The notes: a model not told the origin generated them from the letters alone. A DNA stretch of 64,000 bases from Planctomycetota bacterium (GCA_014238905.1 JABAAE010000001.1:1-64000); one strand, 5' to 3'. Counted from the first letter of the stretch, positions 26,943 to 37,324 are shown. Made by a program: numbers and translations.

Positions 26943-29900
26943 ATGAGAACTCCCGCCATTTACTGCATTGCTTCCATTTTGATTCTCGTCCTCTCCACCG
27001 AGAATTGGGCGAACAACCCAGCGGATTCTCTCAGTTTTACACGGGATATCCGGCCTATCATTTCGACCAACTGCCTGCAATGCCACGGCCCGAGCGAAAA
27101 GGATCGGGAAGCCGACTTACGGCTGGACCGGGAGGATGGCATCGCAAAGGCTTTCCGAGGATCTGGAAAGGCAGTAGCCGACCTGGAAGGCATCGCCAGA
27201 ATTTTGTCAAAAGACGAAGATTTTCAAATGCCGCCCAAGCGTTCTCACCGAGAACTGAAACCAGCAGATATTTTGAAATTGCAATCCTGGGCAGAAGCCG
27301 GGGCCCCTTTCGAAAGCCACTGGGCATTTGAACATCCTGTAAAACCGCCGCTCCCCCAACCGCTGGCGACGACATGGGTCAACAATCCAATTGATCATTT
27401 TGTGTTGAATCAACTGAAGGCTATTGGTCTGCAACCCAATCCACAGGCAGACCGCGAGAGGTTGATTAGACGGGTCACATACGATTTGACCGGATTGCCA
27501 CCAACCATCCAAGAGATCGATGATTTTCTCAACGACAAAAGTAAAACCGCTTACGAAACGGTCGTTGATCGACTGTTACGTTCCAAATCGTTTGGTGAAC
27601 GCATGGCGTTACCCTGGATGGACGCAGCTCGTTATGGCGACACCAGTGTATTTCATGCTGACGGTCCCCGGGATATGTGGGCGTGGAGGGATTGGGTGAT
27701 CGAATCCTACAACAACAACCTCCCATTTGATCAATTCACCATCAAACAAATTGCTGGTGATTTGATTCCCGACGCCACGTGGAGAGACAAAGTTGCCTCT
27801 GGCTTTAATCGGAATCACGGCACCACCGATGAAGGCGGCGCTATCGCAGAGGAGTACCGAGTTGAATATGTGGTAGACCGAGTCAAAACAACTTCGACCA
27901 TCTGGCTTGGTTTAACGATGGAATGTGCCCAATGTCATTCCCACAAATATGACCCTATATCGCAGACTGAATATTACCAGTTTTTTGCTTATTTCAATCA
28001 GACGACCGACCCCGGTATGCAAACGCGAAATGGCAACCAGAAACCGATTCTGGCAGTCCCAAACGAGGCCAATCAGCCGCTGGCTGAAAAAGCCAAATCA
28101 GAAGGGGAACAACTGAAAAAGCAACTAGCTGAACATATCAAGAAGATTAATGAACCTTTCCAAATCTGGATGGCCGCAGCGGCAAAAGATGCCGACCAGT
28201 CCCCGGAACCAAAGGACATGAGCTTCCATTTGAAAATGGATGAAACCAAGGGGAATCGTGTTACCAATTCGGTTGATCCAAGCAAAACGGGTGTCATCAA
28301 GGGAAAATCAAGTTTTAAAGCTGGCAAAATCGGAAACGGAATCGATCTCAATGGCAGTACCCATGTCAATTTTGGTGAAATTAATGGATTTGACGTGAAT
28401 GACCCATTCACCTTGAGTGCCTGGCTGTATTGGGACAAAAAAGACGGCGCCATTTTCTCAAAGATGAACAACGGTGGCAATTACCGAGGATACGACACCC
28501 TCATTTCAGGAGGCCATCTCGAGTTTCACCTTGTCAGCACCTGGCCAACGGACGCTTTGAAAATAAGAACCGAAAGCCGATTGAAAGAAAAATCCTGGCA
28601 GCATGTATGTGTCACTTATGATGGCTCCGCCAAAGCGGGAGGAGTTCGTGTTTTCTTTGATGGGATACCGCAAAAATGGAAGGTTGAGAAAGACCAGCTT
28701 AAAAGCACCACAATCACTAACGCTCCGTTCTTAATCGGACAACGCAATAATGGAACACCCTTAAAGGGGATGCTGGATGAACTGCGAGTTTACCCGCGGA
28801 CAGTGAGCGAATTAGAGGTCAAAGTTCTAGCGGGGCTCACCGGTATCAATGAACTCCTTGCCATCCCAAGTGCAGAACGTACACCTCAGCAAGTAGAGAG
28901 TTTGCGGCAGCATTATCTATCCGCCGTGGACAAGCAGTACCAGCAATTTAAAAAGAAAATCGCCACTGCTGAAAAAACGGTTGCCGATTTGGCCAAGCCA
29001 CTAACCACCGTAATGGTTATGCAAGAGATGGAAAAACCGAGGATGACCTACGTCCTGGATCGTGGTCATTATGCTTCCCCAAAAAAAGATAATGTCATTA
29101 AGCCGGGAACGCCAGCATTCCTTCCAACACAAAAAGAAGAACTGCCATCCAATCGACTCGGCCTGGCCAAATGGATCGTTGACCGTGAAAACCCGTTAAC
29201 AGCCCGAGTCACTATTAACCGTTACTGGCAGATGCTTTTTGGACGTGGTCTGGTTGAGACCTCCGAAGATTTTGGAACTCAGGGTAGTACGCCAACTCAC
29301 CCCAAAGTTTTAGATTGGCTGGCTGTGGAATTCATGGAAAGCGGTTGGAATATCAAGCGAACCCTGAAGCTGATTGTCATGTCTGCTACCTATCGCCAAT
29401 CCTCGATGGCAAGTCCCCAAAAACTGGCCAAAGATCCAGAGAACAAGTTGTTCAGCCGTGGTGCCCGATTCCGCCTGATGGGAGAGTTCCTACGTGACGG
29501 AGCGTTGTCTTCTGCGGGATTGTTAAATGCCAAGGTGGGTGGCCCGAGTGTGAAACCCTACCAACCACCCGGGCTCTGGAATGAAGTCAGTCTCAATGGT
29601 GGTCTGCGATTCAAAAGAGACGCCGGTGAAAACCTTTATCGAAAAAGCATGTATACCTATTGGCGACGAAGCGCGCCCATGCCCAGCATGGCTATCTTTG
29701 GGACGCCTTCCAGAGACAAATGCGTGGTGAGGCGTGCCAAAACCAATACCCCGTTGCAGGCCCTTGTCACGTTAAATGACGAACAATTCGTGGAGGCAGC
29801 CCGGTGCCTGGCCGAACGAGTTCTCAAACAGAAAAAAACGGTTCGAGAGCAAATTATTCTGGCACATCGATTGGTAGCCGGCACAACACCCGGCAAAAAA

Positions 29901-30092
29901 ACGATTGACCTGTTGGAAAAGACTTTTCGGGAAGAGCAGCTGTTTTTTAAGAAGCACTCCACCGAAGCCAGCGATTTGTTGGCGACCGGCGAAAGAAAAA
30001 GAGATGAAGCTTTGGAAATCGCCACCCACGCAGCCATGACCATTGTTTCTGGAATACTGTTAAATCTTGATGAAGCATTGAGCCGTGGATAA
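26943..30092 (+). CDS. Planctomycete cytochrome / DUF1549 / LamG / DUF1553 protein
   Basis: A 1049-residue exported protein. After a signal peptide comes the planctomycete cytochrome C-like domain with one haem motif C44-x-x-C47-H48 (NCLQCHGP). The DUF1549 (PSCyt2) domain follows (about 145-345, with NPIDHFVLNQLKAIGL and GDTSVFHADGPRDMWAWRDW). Then come a linker, a LamG/concanavalin-like domain (about 425-635), a helical linker and DUF1553 (PSD1, about 735-1000, with NRLGLAKWIVDRENPLTARV). These proteins are abundant in Planctomycetes, usually paired with a DUF1501 gene, and thought to act in polysaccharide use; the reaction is unknown. It is followed by such a partner after about 100 bp. Confidence 0.93.
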   Translation: MRTPAIYCIASILILVLSTENWANNPADSLSFTRDIRPIISTNCLQCHGPSEKDREADLRLDREDGIAKAFRGSGKAVADLEGIARILSKDEDFQMPPKRSHRELKPADILKLQSWAEAGAPFESHWAFEHPVKPPLPQPLATTWVNNPIDHFVLNQLKAIGLQPNPQADRERLIRRVTYDLTGLPPTIQEIDDFLNDKSKTAYETVVDRLLRSKSFGERMALPWMDAARYGDTSVFHADGPRDMWAWRDWVIESYNNNLPFDQFTIKQIAGDLIPDATWRDKVASGFNRNHGTTDEGGAIAEEYRVEYVVDRVKTTSTIWLGLTMECAQCHSHKYDPISQTEYYQFFAYFNQTTDPGMQTRNGNQKPILAVPNEANQPLAEKAKSEGEQLKKQLAEHIKKINEPFQIWMAAAAKDADQSPEPKDMSFHLKMDETKGNRVTNSVDPSKTGVIKGKSSFKAGKIGNGIDLNGSTHVNFGEINGFDVNDPFTLSAWLYWDKKDGAIFSKMNNGGNYRGYDTLISGGHLEFHLVSTWPTDALKIRTESRLKEKSWQHVCVTYDGSAKAGGVRVFFDGIPQKWKVEKDQLKSTTITNAPFLIGQRNNGTPLKGMLDELRVYPRTVSELEVKVLAGLTGINELLAIPSAERTPQQVESLRQHYLSAVDKQYQQFKKKIATAEKTVADLAKPLTTVMVMQEMEKPRMTYVLDRGHYASPKKDNVIKPGTPAFLPTQKEELPSNRLGLAKWIVDRENPLTARVTINRYWQMLFGRGLVETSEDFGTQGSTPTHPKVLDWLAVEFMESGWNIKRTLKLIVMSATYRQSSMASPQKLAKDPENKLFSRGARFRLMGEFLRDGALSSAGLLNAKVGGPSVKPYQPPGLWNEVSLNGGLRFKRDAGENLYRKSMYTYWRRSAPMPSMAIFGTPSRDKCVVRRAKTNTPLQALVTLNDEQFVEAARCLAERVLKQKKTVREQIILAHRLVAGTTPGKKTIDLLEKTFREEQLFFKKHSTEASDLLATGERKRDEALEIATHAAMTIVSGILLNLDEALSRG

Positions 30093-30189
30093 TCCATTGA
30101 ATCTCCAGTAATCAAACCGAGATATTTCGGGCTGTCGAAAGCCAGCCAGTAAAATCGATCAGCAACATCATCAGCTGCCTAAAACAAGA

Positions 30190-31695
30190 ATGATGGAAAG
30201 ACCAGTCATGAATGAACTGCAAGCGTTTCAAAACTCCCTTAACCGTCGCCAACTGCTGGCCAACGCCTCGCGGCCTCTTGGTGCCGCTGCACTTTCAACC
30301 CTGATGGGAACTTCCGGGCTGGCTCAGGGAAGTCCGTCACAACAGGAGCTCACTCAGTTTCCCGGTGGAAAAACAACACCCGGTTTGCCCGAGTTGCCTC
30401 ATTTCCAACGCAAAGCGAAAAGCGTTATCTACCTGTTCATGTGCGGCGGGCCGTCGCACATCGACACTTATGATTTCAAACCGGAGTTGCGGAAAATCCA
30501 TGGAACAGAATTGCCGGATTCTGTTCGTAAAGGGCAACGAATTACCGGGATGACTTCTGGCCAAAAGAAGTTTCCCTGTGTTGCTCCCATGTTCAAGTTC
30601 AACAAGTTTGGTGAGCACGGAACGTACGTCAGCGAGATCCTGCCTTACACTGCCGGGATTGTGGACGATATTTCGATTATTAAGTCGGTCAACACCGAAG
30701 CCATTAACCATGATCCTGCGATCACATTCATCAACACTGGAACACAACAACCAGGCCGAGCAAGTCTGGGATCATGGGTCAGTTACGGCCTCGGCAGTCC
30801 CAACGACAATTTCCCTGCCTACGTCGTGATGATCTCCAAGGGACCGGGTCAAAAACAAGCACTCTATGAAAGACTCTGGTCCAGCGGTTTTCTGCCGTCC
30901 AAACATCAGGGTGTGAAAATGCGAGGCGGGGCTGAACCGGTACTCTACCTCAATAATCCCAAAGGTGTCGATCGGCCAATGCGCAGAAGAATGCTGGATC
31001 GCATTCGCGATATCAACCAGCAACACTACGACCAATTCCTGGATCCGGAAACCCAGACCCGAATCGCTCAATACGAAATGGCCTTCCGTATGCAGCAAAG
31101 CGTTCCGGAGCTAATGGATCTCAGTAACGAACCGGAATATGTTTTTGACATGTATGGCCCCGACTCAAAAAAACCAGGCAGTTTTGCTCGCAATTGCATT
31201 ATCGCAAGACGGATGGCCGAACGGGGGATCCCCATGATGCAGCTCTTTCACCGGGGATGGGATCAGCATGGTAGCTTACCAAAGTTGATCCGTGGGCAAT
31301 GTAAAACGATTGACCAACCCTCCGCTGCACTGGTCCAGGATCTTAAGCAGCGTGGAATGTTGGATGATACCCTTGTAATTTGGGGCGGAGAATTTGGGCG
31401 AACCATCTATTCGCAGGGCGCATTGACCAAAGATAATCATGGACGAGATCATCATGGTCGTTGTTTCACGATGTGGATGTCCGGCGGAGGCATCAAACGT
31501 GGAATGGAATACGGAAAAACCGACGATCATTGCTACAACATTGTTGAAAACCCGGTTCACATTCGCGATTTTAATGCGACCATTCTGCATCAACTTGGGA
31601 TCAACCACAACAAGCTGACTTTTCGTTACCAGGGCCTTGATCAGAAACTGACTGGGGTAGAGCCCGCTCGTGTTATCAAAGAAATTCTGGCATAG
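30190..31695 (+). CDS. DUF1501 family exported protein
   Basis: A 501-residue protein partnered with the preceding cytochrome/DUF1553 gene. The N-terminus has an Arg-Arg containing export signal ([24 protein letters not shown]), Tat-like. Family motifs include [37 protein letters not shown] and [10 protein letters not shown], which resemble sulfatase/alkaline-phosphatase-fold metal sites. GGAAAG lies eight bases before an in-frame ATG at 30208, which may be the true start (MNELQAF). The biochemical role of DUF1501 is unproven. Likely cotranscribed with the upstream gene. Confidence 0.92.
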   Translation: MMERPVMNELQAFQNSLNRRQLLANASRPLGAAALSTLMGTSGLAQGSPSQQELTQFPGGKTTPGLPELPHFQRKAKSVIYLFMCGGPSHIDTYDFKPELRKIHGTELPDSVRKGQRITGMTSGQKKFPCVAPMFKFNKFGEHGTYVSEILPYTAGIVDDISIIKSVNTEAINHDPAITFINTGTQQPGRASLGSWVSYGLGSPNDNFPAYVVMISKGPGQKQALYERLWSSGFLPSKHQGVKMRGGAEPVLYLNNPKGVDRPMRRRMLDRIRDINQQHYDQFLDPETQTRIAQYEMAFRMQQSVPELMDLSNEPEYVFDMYGPDSKKPGSFARNCIIARRMAERGIPMMQLFHRGWDQHGSLPKLIRGQCKTIDQPSAALVQDLKQRGMLDDTLVIWGGEFGRTIYSQGALTKDNHGRDHHGRCFTMWMSGGGIKRGMEYGKTDDHCYNIVENPVHIRDFNATILHQLGINHNKLTFRYQGLDQKLTGVEPARVIKEILA

Positions 31696-31770
31696 TATTC
31701 GGTCGGAAGCTTTACCCTAACAGGGGTCAATCGACGAACATGCCCCATGCATTACAACCTGAAAAAATGA

Positions 31771-32436
31771 ATGACCGATTCAAAGACACTTTCTGAAGCC
31801 CTGAAAAAATACGGGATCGCAGAACAATACAACACCCAATTTGACGAAAAAACATTAAAACTTCTTGCCGATTATTGCGGGATGCTCTGGGAATGGAACG
31901 ACCGCATGAATTTGACGCGGCATACCACCTGGGACAAGTTTGTTTCCCGGGATTTGATCGATACTCTGGAGCTTTCAAAACTCCTCGAAGAGGGTGAAAC
32001 CGTCTTGGATGTGGGTACCGGAGGAGGGGTACCTGGTGTTCCTTTAGCCATTGTGCGACCGGATCTAACGATCGGTCTGGCAGAATCGGTTGTCAAAAAA
32101 GCCAGAGCGGTACAGGGAATTGTAGTAGAACTTGGGTTGGAACTAACTTTTTTCGAAGGCCGAGCCGAAGCAGCCTTGCAGGATTACGGTTTCGACACCC
32201 TATTTTGCCGAGCGGTTGGGCCCCTCTGGAAGATCCTCTTTTGGTTTGAGCATCAATGGGAGTCGATCGGTCGCATCCTGGCGATCAAAGGACCAAGTTG
32301 GGTGGACGAACGAGGCGTGGCCAGGGAAAAGGGGTTACTCCAAGACCTCAACCTCCGCAAGATTTCGACCTATACCATGGCCGGAACCGAATCAGAAAGT
32401 GTCATTTTGGGGATTACCCCAAAAGCCAGAGATTGA
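31771..32436 (+). CDS. rsmG: 16S rRNA (guanine(527)-N(7))-methyltransferase
   Basis: A 221-residue SAM methyltransferase (GidB) that modifies G527 of 16S rRNA. It has the family pattern LLADYCGMLWEWNDRMNLTR followed by SAM motif VLDVGTGGGVPGVPLAIVRP and the conserved Arg motif FCRAVGPLWKI. The length is usual. It follows the DUF1501 gene by about 75 bp but is functionally unrelated. It converges on the Nif3-like gene, with about 20 bp between stops. Confidence 0.92.
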   Translation: MTDSKTLSEALKKYGIAEQYNTQFDEKTLKLLADYCGMLWEWNDRMNLTRHTTWDKFVSRDLIDTLELSKLLEEGETVLDVGTGGGVPGVPLAIVRPDLTIGLAESVVKKARAVQGIVVELGLELTFFEGRAEAALQDYGFDTLFCRAVGPLWKILFWFEHQWESIGRILAIKGPSWVDERGVAREKGLLQDLNLRKISTYTMAGTESESVILGITPKARD

Positions 32437-32457
32437 TTTCCGCGGTTCCAAAAAGAC

Positions 32458-33297
32458 TCAGTCAACCGGACGATCTGAGACGCTCAGAATATTTTGTACT
32501 GGATCCCGTTCGTTCTGACTTACCCAGACCTGTAATTCCGAGAACTCCCCCGCCAGGATGTCCGCCAACGCTTCCACGGCAAATCTCTCGCTTCCGTAAT
32601 GGCTCAGCAGGAAAAGAGAAACACCGCAAGCGATCGCCTCCAAACCGGTATGAAAGTTGGCCTCGCCGGTGATCATTGAATCACATCCGGTCCGCACCGC
32701 ATCAGCCAGAAATTGGCCACCACTGCCACATCCTATGGCGATTTTGGAGACGTTCGCATCAAGATCACCGCAGAATTGGATCAATGGAAGACTGAACAGG
32801 GAGCATAATCGGCGACAAAGGGTACTGGCGGATTGGGCATCTGGCAGCATTCCCTGACGTCCGGCGCCCTCCAATCCTGATCGATTGAGGTGGTCCTGAT
32901 TATTCCCATCATTACTGCATTGCAACGGAGAAACCTGATCCATCTGCAGTTTCTCAGCGATCAACTGATTGATCCCGCCAGCAGCCGAATCGAAGGCAGT
33001 GTGTGGGCTGTAAACCGATATTCCGGCTCGGCTCATCCTCCAAAGCATGGTCCCCACCAGGGAGTCAGTCGTTATTTTTTTGACCGGGCGAAATGGCATC
33101 GGATGATGAGCTACTATCAATTCAACCTGACGCTCGACCGCTTCGTCAATGACATCGGGAGTAATCGTCAGACAAGTCATCACTTTGGAAACTACATTTT
33201 TCCTGTCGCCCAGAAGCAACCCAACATTGTCCCAATCTTCTGCGAGACGAGGGGGAGCAAACTCCTCGAGGAATCCAATGATAGATTCAAGTTTCAT
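32458..33297 (-). CDS. Nif3-like dinuclear metal centre protein
   Basis: A 279-residue protein from the ATG at 33297 (MKLESIIGFLEEFAP); an earlier in-frame start at 33342 adds 15 unlikely residues. It has the family motifs LAEDWDNVGLLLG, LIVAHHPMPFRPVKK (metal ligands HH), SPHTAFDSAAGGIN and the C-terminal ITGEANFHTGLEA and LSHYGSERFAVE. Nif3/YbgI proteins form hexameric toroids with two metal ions; GTP cyclohydrolase-like and other roles have been proposed, none established. Cytoplasmic. Confidence 0.9.
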   Translation of the reverse strand: MKLESIIGFLEEFAPPRLAEDWDNVGLLLGDRKNVVSKVMTCLTITPDVIDEAVERQVELIVAHHPMPFRPVKKITTDSLVGTMLWRMSRAGISVYSPHTAFDSAAGGINQLIAEKLQMDQVSPLQCSNDGNNQDHLNRSGLEGAGRQGMLPDAQSASTLCRRLCSLFSLPLIQFCGDLDANVSKIAIGCGSGGQFLADAVRTGCDSMITGEANFHTGLEAIACGVSLFLLSHYGSERFAVEALADILAGEFSELQVWVSQNERDPVQNILSVSDRPVD

Positions 33298-33432
33298 GAT
33301 GGACCGTTGGGTATTGCGAATTGAGAAACCTATTCCTGACACATGCCCCTCTACCCATTGGAGCTTTTTCCGGGGTCTGCCTTCTAATCGGCAGGGGAAA
33401 ACCAGTTCAAACGGGTGGCGAGTTTCTCTACT

Positions 33433-34350
33433 CTAGGGAAAGACATATCGCAGAAAATTTCTGACATGCTCGCCATCGACATAGGCGACCGGCTGGCCGA
33501 TAATTCCTTGCCCGAGATAAACCCCATAAGGCATCGAACGAAGCGGAATCATGGGGACCCAAGTCGTTTTCATATTAGGTCCATAGCTACTGTTATTGGG
33601 TGGATACGCCGTCCATGGATTGGTAGGCGGAGCATTCTGGTACTGGGGGTAGGTTTGCAAACGATTGGGACTGGGATAGGTATTGGGTGAAACGAATTGT
33701 GTCTGCTGAAAACTACCTGTCGGAACAGCTGTTGCAAAAACCGGTGGCGAAAACGTTTGCGGAAGGTGAGGTGTTGGTGAACCTGCCATGGTTTGCTGAA
33801 AACTGGCTGGATATCGAGATGTCGCCGTTCTTGCCACGGGGATCGATGAGTCCGCTTCCTGGTAGGTTGCCTGCGTTGCGCGGCCGCGTAAACCGGCAGA
33901 AACTGATTCCTGTTCAAACACCGGGTTAGTGGCCCTGGAAGAAAACGACGAGGGCAAACCGCCCAACGAGACCGGTCGGTTAGGGACGGGCGTACCGGAT
34001 TCATACACGATCGGCTGTATTTTCGGCACGGTGGAAAATTCGGTTGCCCGCCTCCAAGCCGCCTGGGAGGCAACAGGTTGGACGAGGGATTCACCTGTTC
34101 GGTTACCTCGCACAATAGTTTCTGTGATATATCCCTGCGTCACATAGCCATCTGAAATCGGAGAGGTGCTTTGCACCCATTCAGAAGTATCAATGAAAAC
34201 ACTACCAGCGTTAGCCTGATGATTCACCGTTTGTCCGTACACATCTGTAGACCAACCCGTTAGCATCAACAGACTGAGCCAACCCATCATCGGCCCCACG
34301 GAAGCAAACCTGCGATAGGACGTTACATTTTCCAGAAAAAAGGGAATCAT
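33433..34350 (-). CDS. Secreted Pro/Gln/Asn-rich protein of unknown function
   Basis: A 305-residue protein from the ATG at 34350, which has AAGGTG five bases upstream; the frame is open 10 codons further. A signal or membrane segment is near the N-terminus (MMGWLSLLMLTGWSTDVYG). The rest is low in charge and rich in Pro, Gln, Asn, Thr and Ser, with many TP/NP repeats, and ends in a compact segment PYGVYLGQGIIGQPVAYVDG. No domain recognised. The composition suggests an extended cell-surface or periplasmic protein. Confidence 0.75.
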   Translation of the reverse strand: MIPFFLENVTSYRRFASVGPMMGWLSLLMLTGWSTDVYGQTVNHQANAGSVFIDTSEWVQSTSPISDGYVTQGYITETIVRGNRTGESLVQPVASQAAWRRATEFSTVPKIQPIVYESGTPVPNRPVSLGGLPSSFSSRATNPVFEQESVSAGLRGRATQATYQEADSSIPVARTATSRYPASFQQTMAGSPTPHLPQTFSPPVFATAVPTGSFQQTQFVSPNTYPSPNRLQTYPQYQNAPPTNPWTAYPPNNSSYGPNMKTTWVPMIPLRSMPYGVYLGQGIIGQPVAYVDGEHVRNFLRYVFP

Positions 34351-34673
34351 ACGGCACCTTCTATAAATCCTGTTAAACACCTAGTCGATGCGATTTACCA
34401 AAATGCCAGTGCCGTGCCAATATCTATTGGGAACATAGACTGCGTGAAGCAACAAAAACAGGCAACGAAGGCATACCACGTAAAAGACAGTGGTGGATCA
34501 GGGCTTTAAGGTGTAAAAATCGATGAAACTCGTGCTAGCAGCTTTTCCAAACTAAAAAAACTGGACAGAGCGGGAGGATGGACGTCGACATAAAACGACG
34601 GCCCAACGACACATCACTTTCGGACGCCGTGTTGGCAGGCAACTCGAATCACCTAGCTGCTGTGGGCCAAATC
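34351..34673. other. Intergenic region, nothing specific seen
   Basis: About 320 bp between the NhaC antiporter stop and the secreted protein start, both on the minus strand. It should contain the promoter of the secreted protein gene. Plus-strand frames here are shadows of the antiporter gene. Confidence 0.35.
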
Positions 34674-36989
34674 TTACGGATCTTCTACTCGGGTGCCAAT
34701 CAGGTAAAGAATCCCGACCAACGCCACAATCCCCAGCGGCAACAAGATCCAAACCGGCACTCCGTATCCAATTGGCAACGTACCGCAAACGATGGAAACC
34801 AAACCAACCACAATGGCATAAGGCAATTGAGTTCTCACATGAGCCACGTGGTCGCATCCGCTCGCTTGAGAGGATAATACGGTTGTATCTGAAATCGGTG
34901 AACAATGATCTCCGAAAATCGCTCCCGCCAACACACTCCCCACACAGCAAAGCAAGATCGCATCATCAGGACCTACCGTCTCTCCAGCAATAGCCAGCTG
35001 AGAATAAGTGAGCGGAATTACCAAGGGCATCACGATGCCCATGGTCCCCCAGCTGGTACCGGTAGAAAACGCAACGATGCTTGCCAGAACGAATACCAGC
35101 GTCGGTAACAAAGGCACAAAATTTTCAGCCAGAAATCCATCACCGTCCCGTAATGCCGCCAGCCTCTCAGACAAAAAGTCACCGGTATAGAGCCTGGAAT
35201 TTCGAAAGACAAAATCGTAGCTGACAACCGATTGGCTCAATGTTGATCGGCCTTCAATGAATAAAAGCAAATTTCCGATTTCAGCCTTTGCTTCCAGGGC
35301 AGAACGCTCGCCCCCTTCTTTTTCGGCCGCTTTTTCATCGCCGGCTATCGCCAGCATTTCACCGGTTAATCGCTCATCGTTGGCGACATTCGTTTGCCAA
35401 CGGGTCCACTGCATTTCCGTTGTCGAAGTAAACTTTCCTGCAAATTCGATTCTGGAATCGAGACTTGCCTCATCAACATCCATATTCAGTCGTTTGAGGT
35501 ATGCCTTGAATGCCTCGTGACTTTGAATGTTTTCCAAAATGGGCTGCGACTTTGTGACAAAGTTCTTCCAAGCTTGCTCCTCAACCAATTCCATTCTGGT
35601 TCGCAGCCGTTGCCGATCGGTCATCTCCATCGTCTCAATCAGGATCTCCAGCTCATTTTCACATTGAGACAGATAATTTTGGTACTGAAGATCGACAATC
35701 GTTTTGGCAGTATCAATCAGGTATGGCAATTCCTGATCACCAAAATCCATATGGCTCGCCACGTATTTGATGATTTGAGACGGATCGGTTTTTCCCGCAT
35801 CATACATCGCCTCAACAATGGGACGATTGGAATTACCGATGTTTTCATTTTTGGTCAAACTGGACATACTTTGAGCAAGCCAAAGCACCAACAACGCCGG
35901 CACCATCAGGCGAGCACCATTGGCTCCCGCCTGATGCAATTCTTTCAGGGAAATCAGCCGTTGCGTCGCCAACAAAACATAGGCGGATGTCGCACCCCAC
36001 AATGCACCCCACAGCAATGAGGAATAAGAATCTGCTTCGCCGAAGATATCCATCAATGATGTTGAGTCCGTATTCGCCGAACCGCTGGCATAAAGAAAAT
36101 AAACAACCGCTGAGACCGTCACTAGAACTGGAATAACGGCATTGAACCAGCGAGCGGGGGTTTGGTCGTCCGGGGCCGTGGGATCACCGGCAACCGCCAT
36201 GACCAAGCCATTTCTATTATCCAAGCCGGTGGATAATCGGTCGGAATCGGCTGCTACTGCTTTTTGTTCGGCCGCCAACATCGGTCCAAAATCCCGGCTC
36301 AACAACGCGACAATGGGTACAAAAAGCAACGCAAATATCACGTAAAATCGATAAGGAATACTACTGATAAATATACCGAATGCATTCCAGCCATCCTCCA
36401 AGGGAAGACGATCCAGACCCTCCTGTACGTAACCGATCTCCCCAGCTACCCATGTCGAGATCAGCGCCAGTCCAGCCACAGGCGCTGCGGTGGAATCCAC
36501 CAGATAAGCCAGTTTTTCACGCGCTATTTTCAACTTGTCCGTCAGTGGCTTCAGGGTATTACCCAAAAGCATTGTGTTGGCGTAGTCATCAAAAAATACA
36601 AACAGGCCCAAAAACCATGTCGTCAACTGTCCCCTTTTCCGATTACTTGCCAAGGGCGTCAGGGCATTCACCAAACCCCGCATTCCGGCCGCACGGTTGA
36701 TCATCCCGACCATCACGCCCATTAATATCGTAAAAAAGAAAACATGCTGCGTATCGGTGTCGATCAACTTTGACCAAAGATGGTCGGTACACATATGTTG
36801 AACGGCAGAAATCGGATCCCAGTCCTGCAGAATGAAGGCGCCAGCAAAGATACCCAACAACAGTGAGAAAACAACTCTTTTGGTGATGATCGCTAGAAGA
36901 ATAGCCGTCACCGGAGGCAAGAGGCTTAACCAGCCAAAGGGGTGTTCCAACATGTTTTTATCGCCAAAAAATTCGATTTGCCACGGCAT
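34674..36989 (-). CDS. NhaC-family Na+/H+ antiporter with a large cytoplasmic-type insertion
   Basis: A 771-residue membrane antiporter that would exchange Na+ for H+. NhaC signatures are FVFFDDYANTMLLGNTLKPL (about 131-148), STAAPVAGLALISTW and GDHCSPISDTTVLSS (about 693-707), with about 12 hydrophobic segments. Family members usually run about 450-550 residues; the extra length is a hydrophilic, strongly helical insertion at about 378-600 between transmembrane helices. An alternative start at Met13 exists. The gene stands alone; a repeat array lies about 210 bp upstream of its start. Confidence 0.9.
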   Translation of the reverse strand: MPWQIEFFGDKNMLEHPFGWLSLLPPVTAILLAIITKRVVFSLLLGIFAGAFILQDWDPISAVQHMCTDHLWSKLIDTDTQHVFFFTILMGVMVGMINRAAGMRGLVNALTPLASNRKRGQLTTWFLGLFVFFDDYANTMLLGNTLKPLTDKLKIAREKLAYLVDSTAAPVAGLALISTWVAGEIGYVQEGLDRLPLEDGWNAFGIFISSIPYRFYVIFALLFVPIVALLSRDFGPMLAAEQKAVAADSDRLSTGLDNRNGLVMAVAGDPTAPDDQTPARWFNAVIPVLVTVSAVVYFLYASGSANTDSTSLMDIFGEADSYSSLLWGALWGATSAYVLLATQRLISLKELHQAGANGARLMVPALLVLWLAQSMSSLTKNENIGNSNRPIVEAMYDAGKTDPSQIIKYVASHMDFGDQELPYLIDTAKTIVDLQYQNYLSQCENELEILIETMEMTDRQRLRTRMELVEEQAWKNFVTKSQPILENIQSHEAFKAYLKRLNMDVDEASLDSRIEFAGKFTSTTEMQWTRWQTNVANDERLTGEMLAIAGDEKAAEKEGGERSALEAKAEIGNLLLFIEGRSTLSQSVVSYDFVFRNSRLYTGDFLSERLAALRDGDGFLAENFVPLLPTLVFVLASIVAFSTGTSWGTMGIVMPLVIPLTYSQLAIAGETVGPDDAILLCCVGSVLAGAIFGDHCSPISDTTVLSSQASGCDHVAHVRTQLPYAIVVGLVSIVCGTLPIGYGVPVWILLPLGIVALVGILYLIGTRVEDP

Positions 36990-37324
36990 TTGGTCGCATC
37001 TTGCATTGGACGGTTAATCCGGGTGGACAGGTTCGTTACCGTCAACGACCATCGTTCTGCGTTTCGCTAGAGGACTCTGGGGGAATCGTCTTTTGAATCC
37101 ATTCAAAAGGGAAACGGTGGCCGTTCGCCATCAATAAGTCCTATAACAAATTATGCGGTTTTCATAAGCAGCAGGGAACCATGCGGAAGGCAATTACATT
37201 TCTTCGCTACGCTTTTAAATTTCGTTCGCTACGCTTTCGAAGTTAGTTCGCTACGCTCTTGATGATTTAACAGGCTAGTGGACGAGAAAGCAGCTTTGTA
37301 AAAATGGCGGTGACGACTCGGTAA
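36990..37324. other. Intergenic region upstream of the NhaC gene
   Basis: About 335 bp between the stop of the second DUF1501 gene and the NhaC start (both minus strand). Its notable content is the 22-bp-period repeat listed separately. No reading frame is credible. Confidence 0.5.
37203..37268. repeat. Three-copy direct repeat with exact 22-bp period
   Basis: The 11-mer TTCGCTACGCT occurs at 37203, 37225 and 37247, each exactly 22 bp apart, with variable AT-rich spacers (TTTAAATTTCG, TTCGAAGTTAG, CTTGATGATTT). The 11-mer is not seen elsewhere in the window. The spacing equals about two helical turns, so all copies face the same side of DNA. This suits a protein-binding array, but a short genome repeat is also possible. 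Confidence 0.8.

Noticed and set aside
37203..37268. CRISPR array
   Set aside because: Only three 11-bp repeats with 11-bp spacers and no cas genes; far too short for CRISPR.
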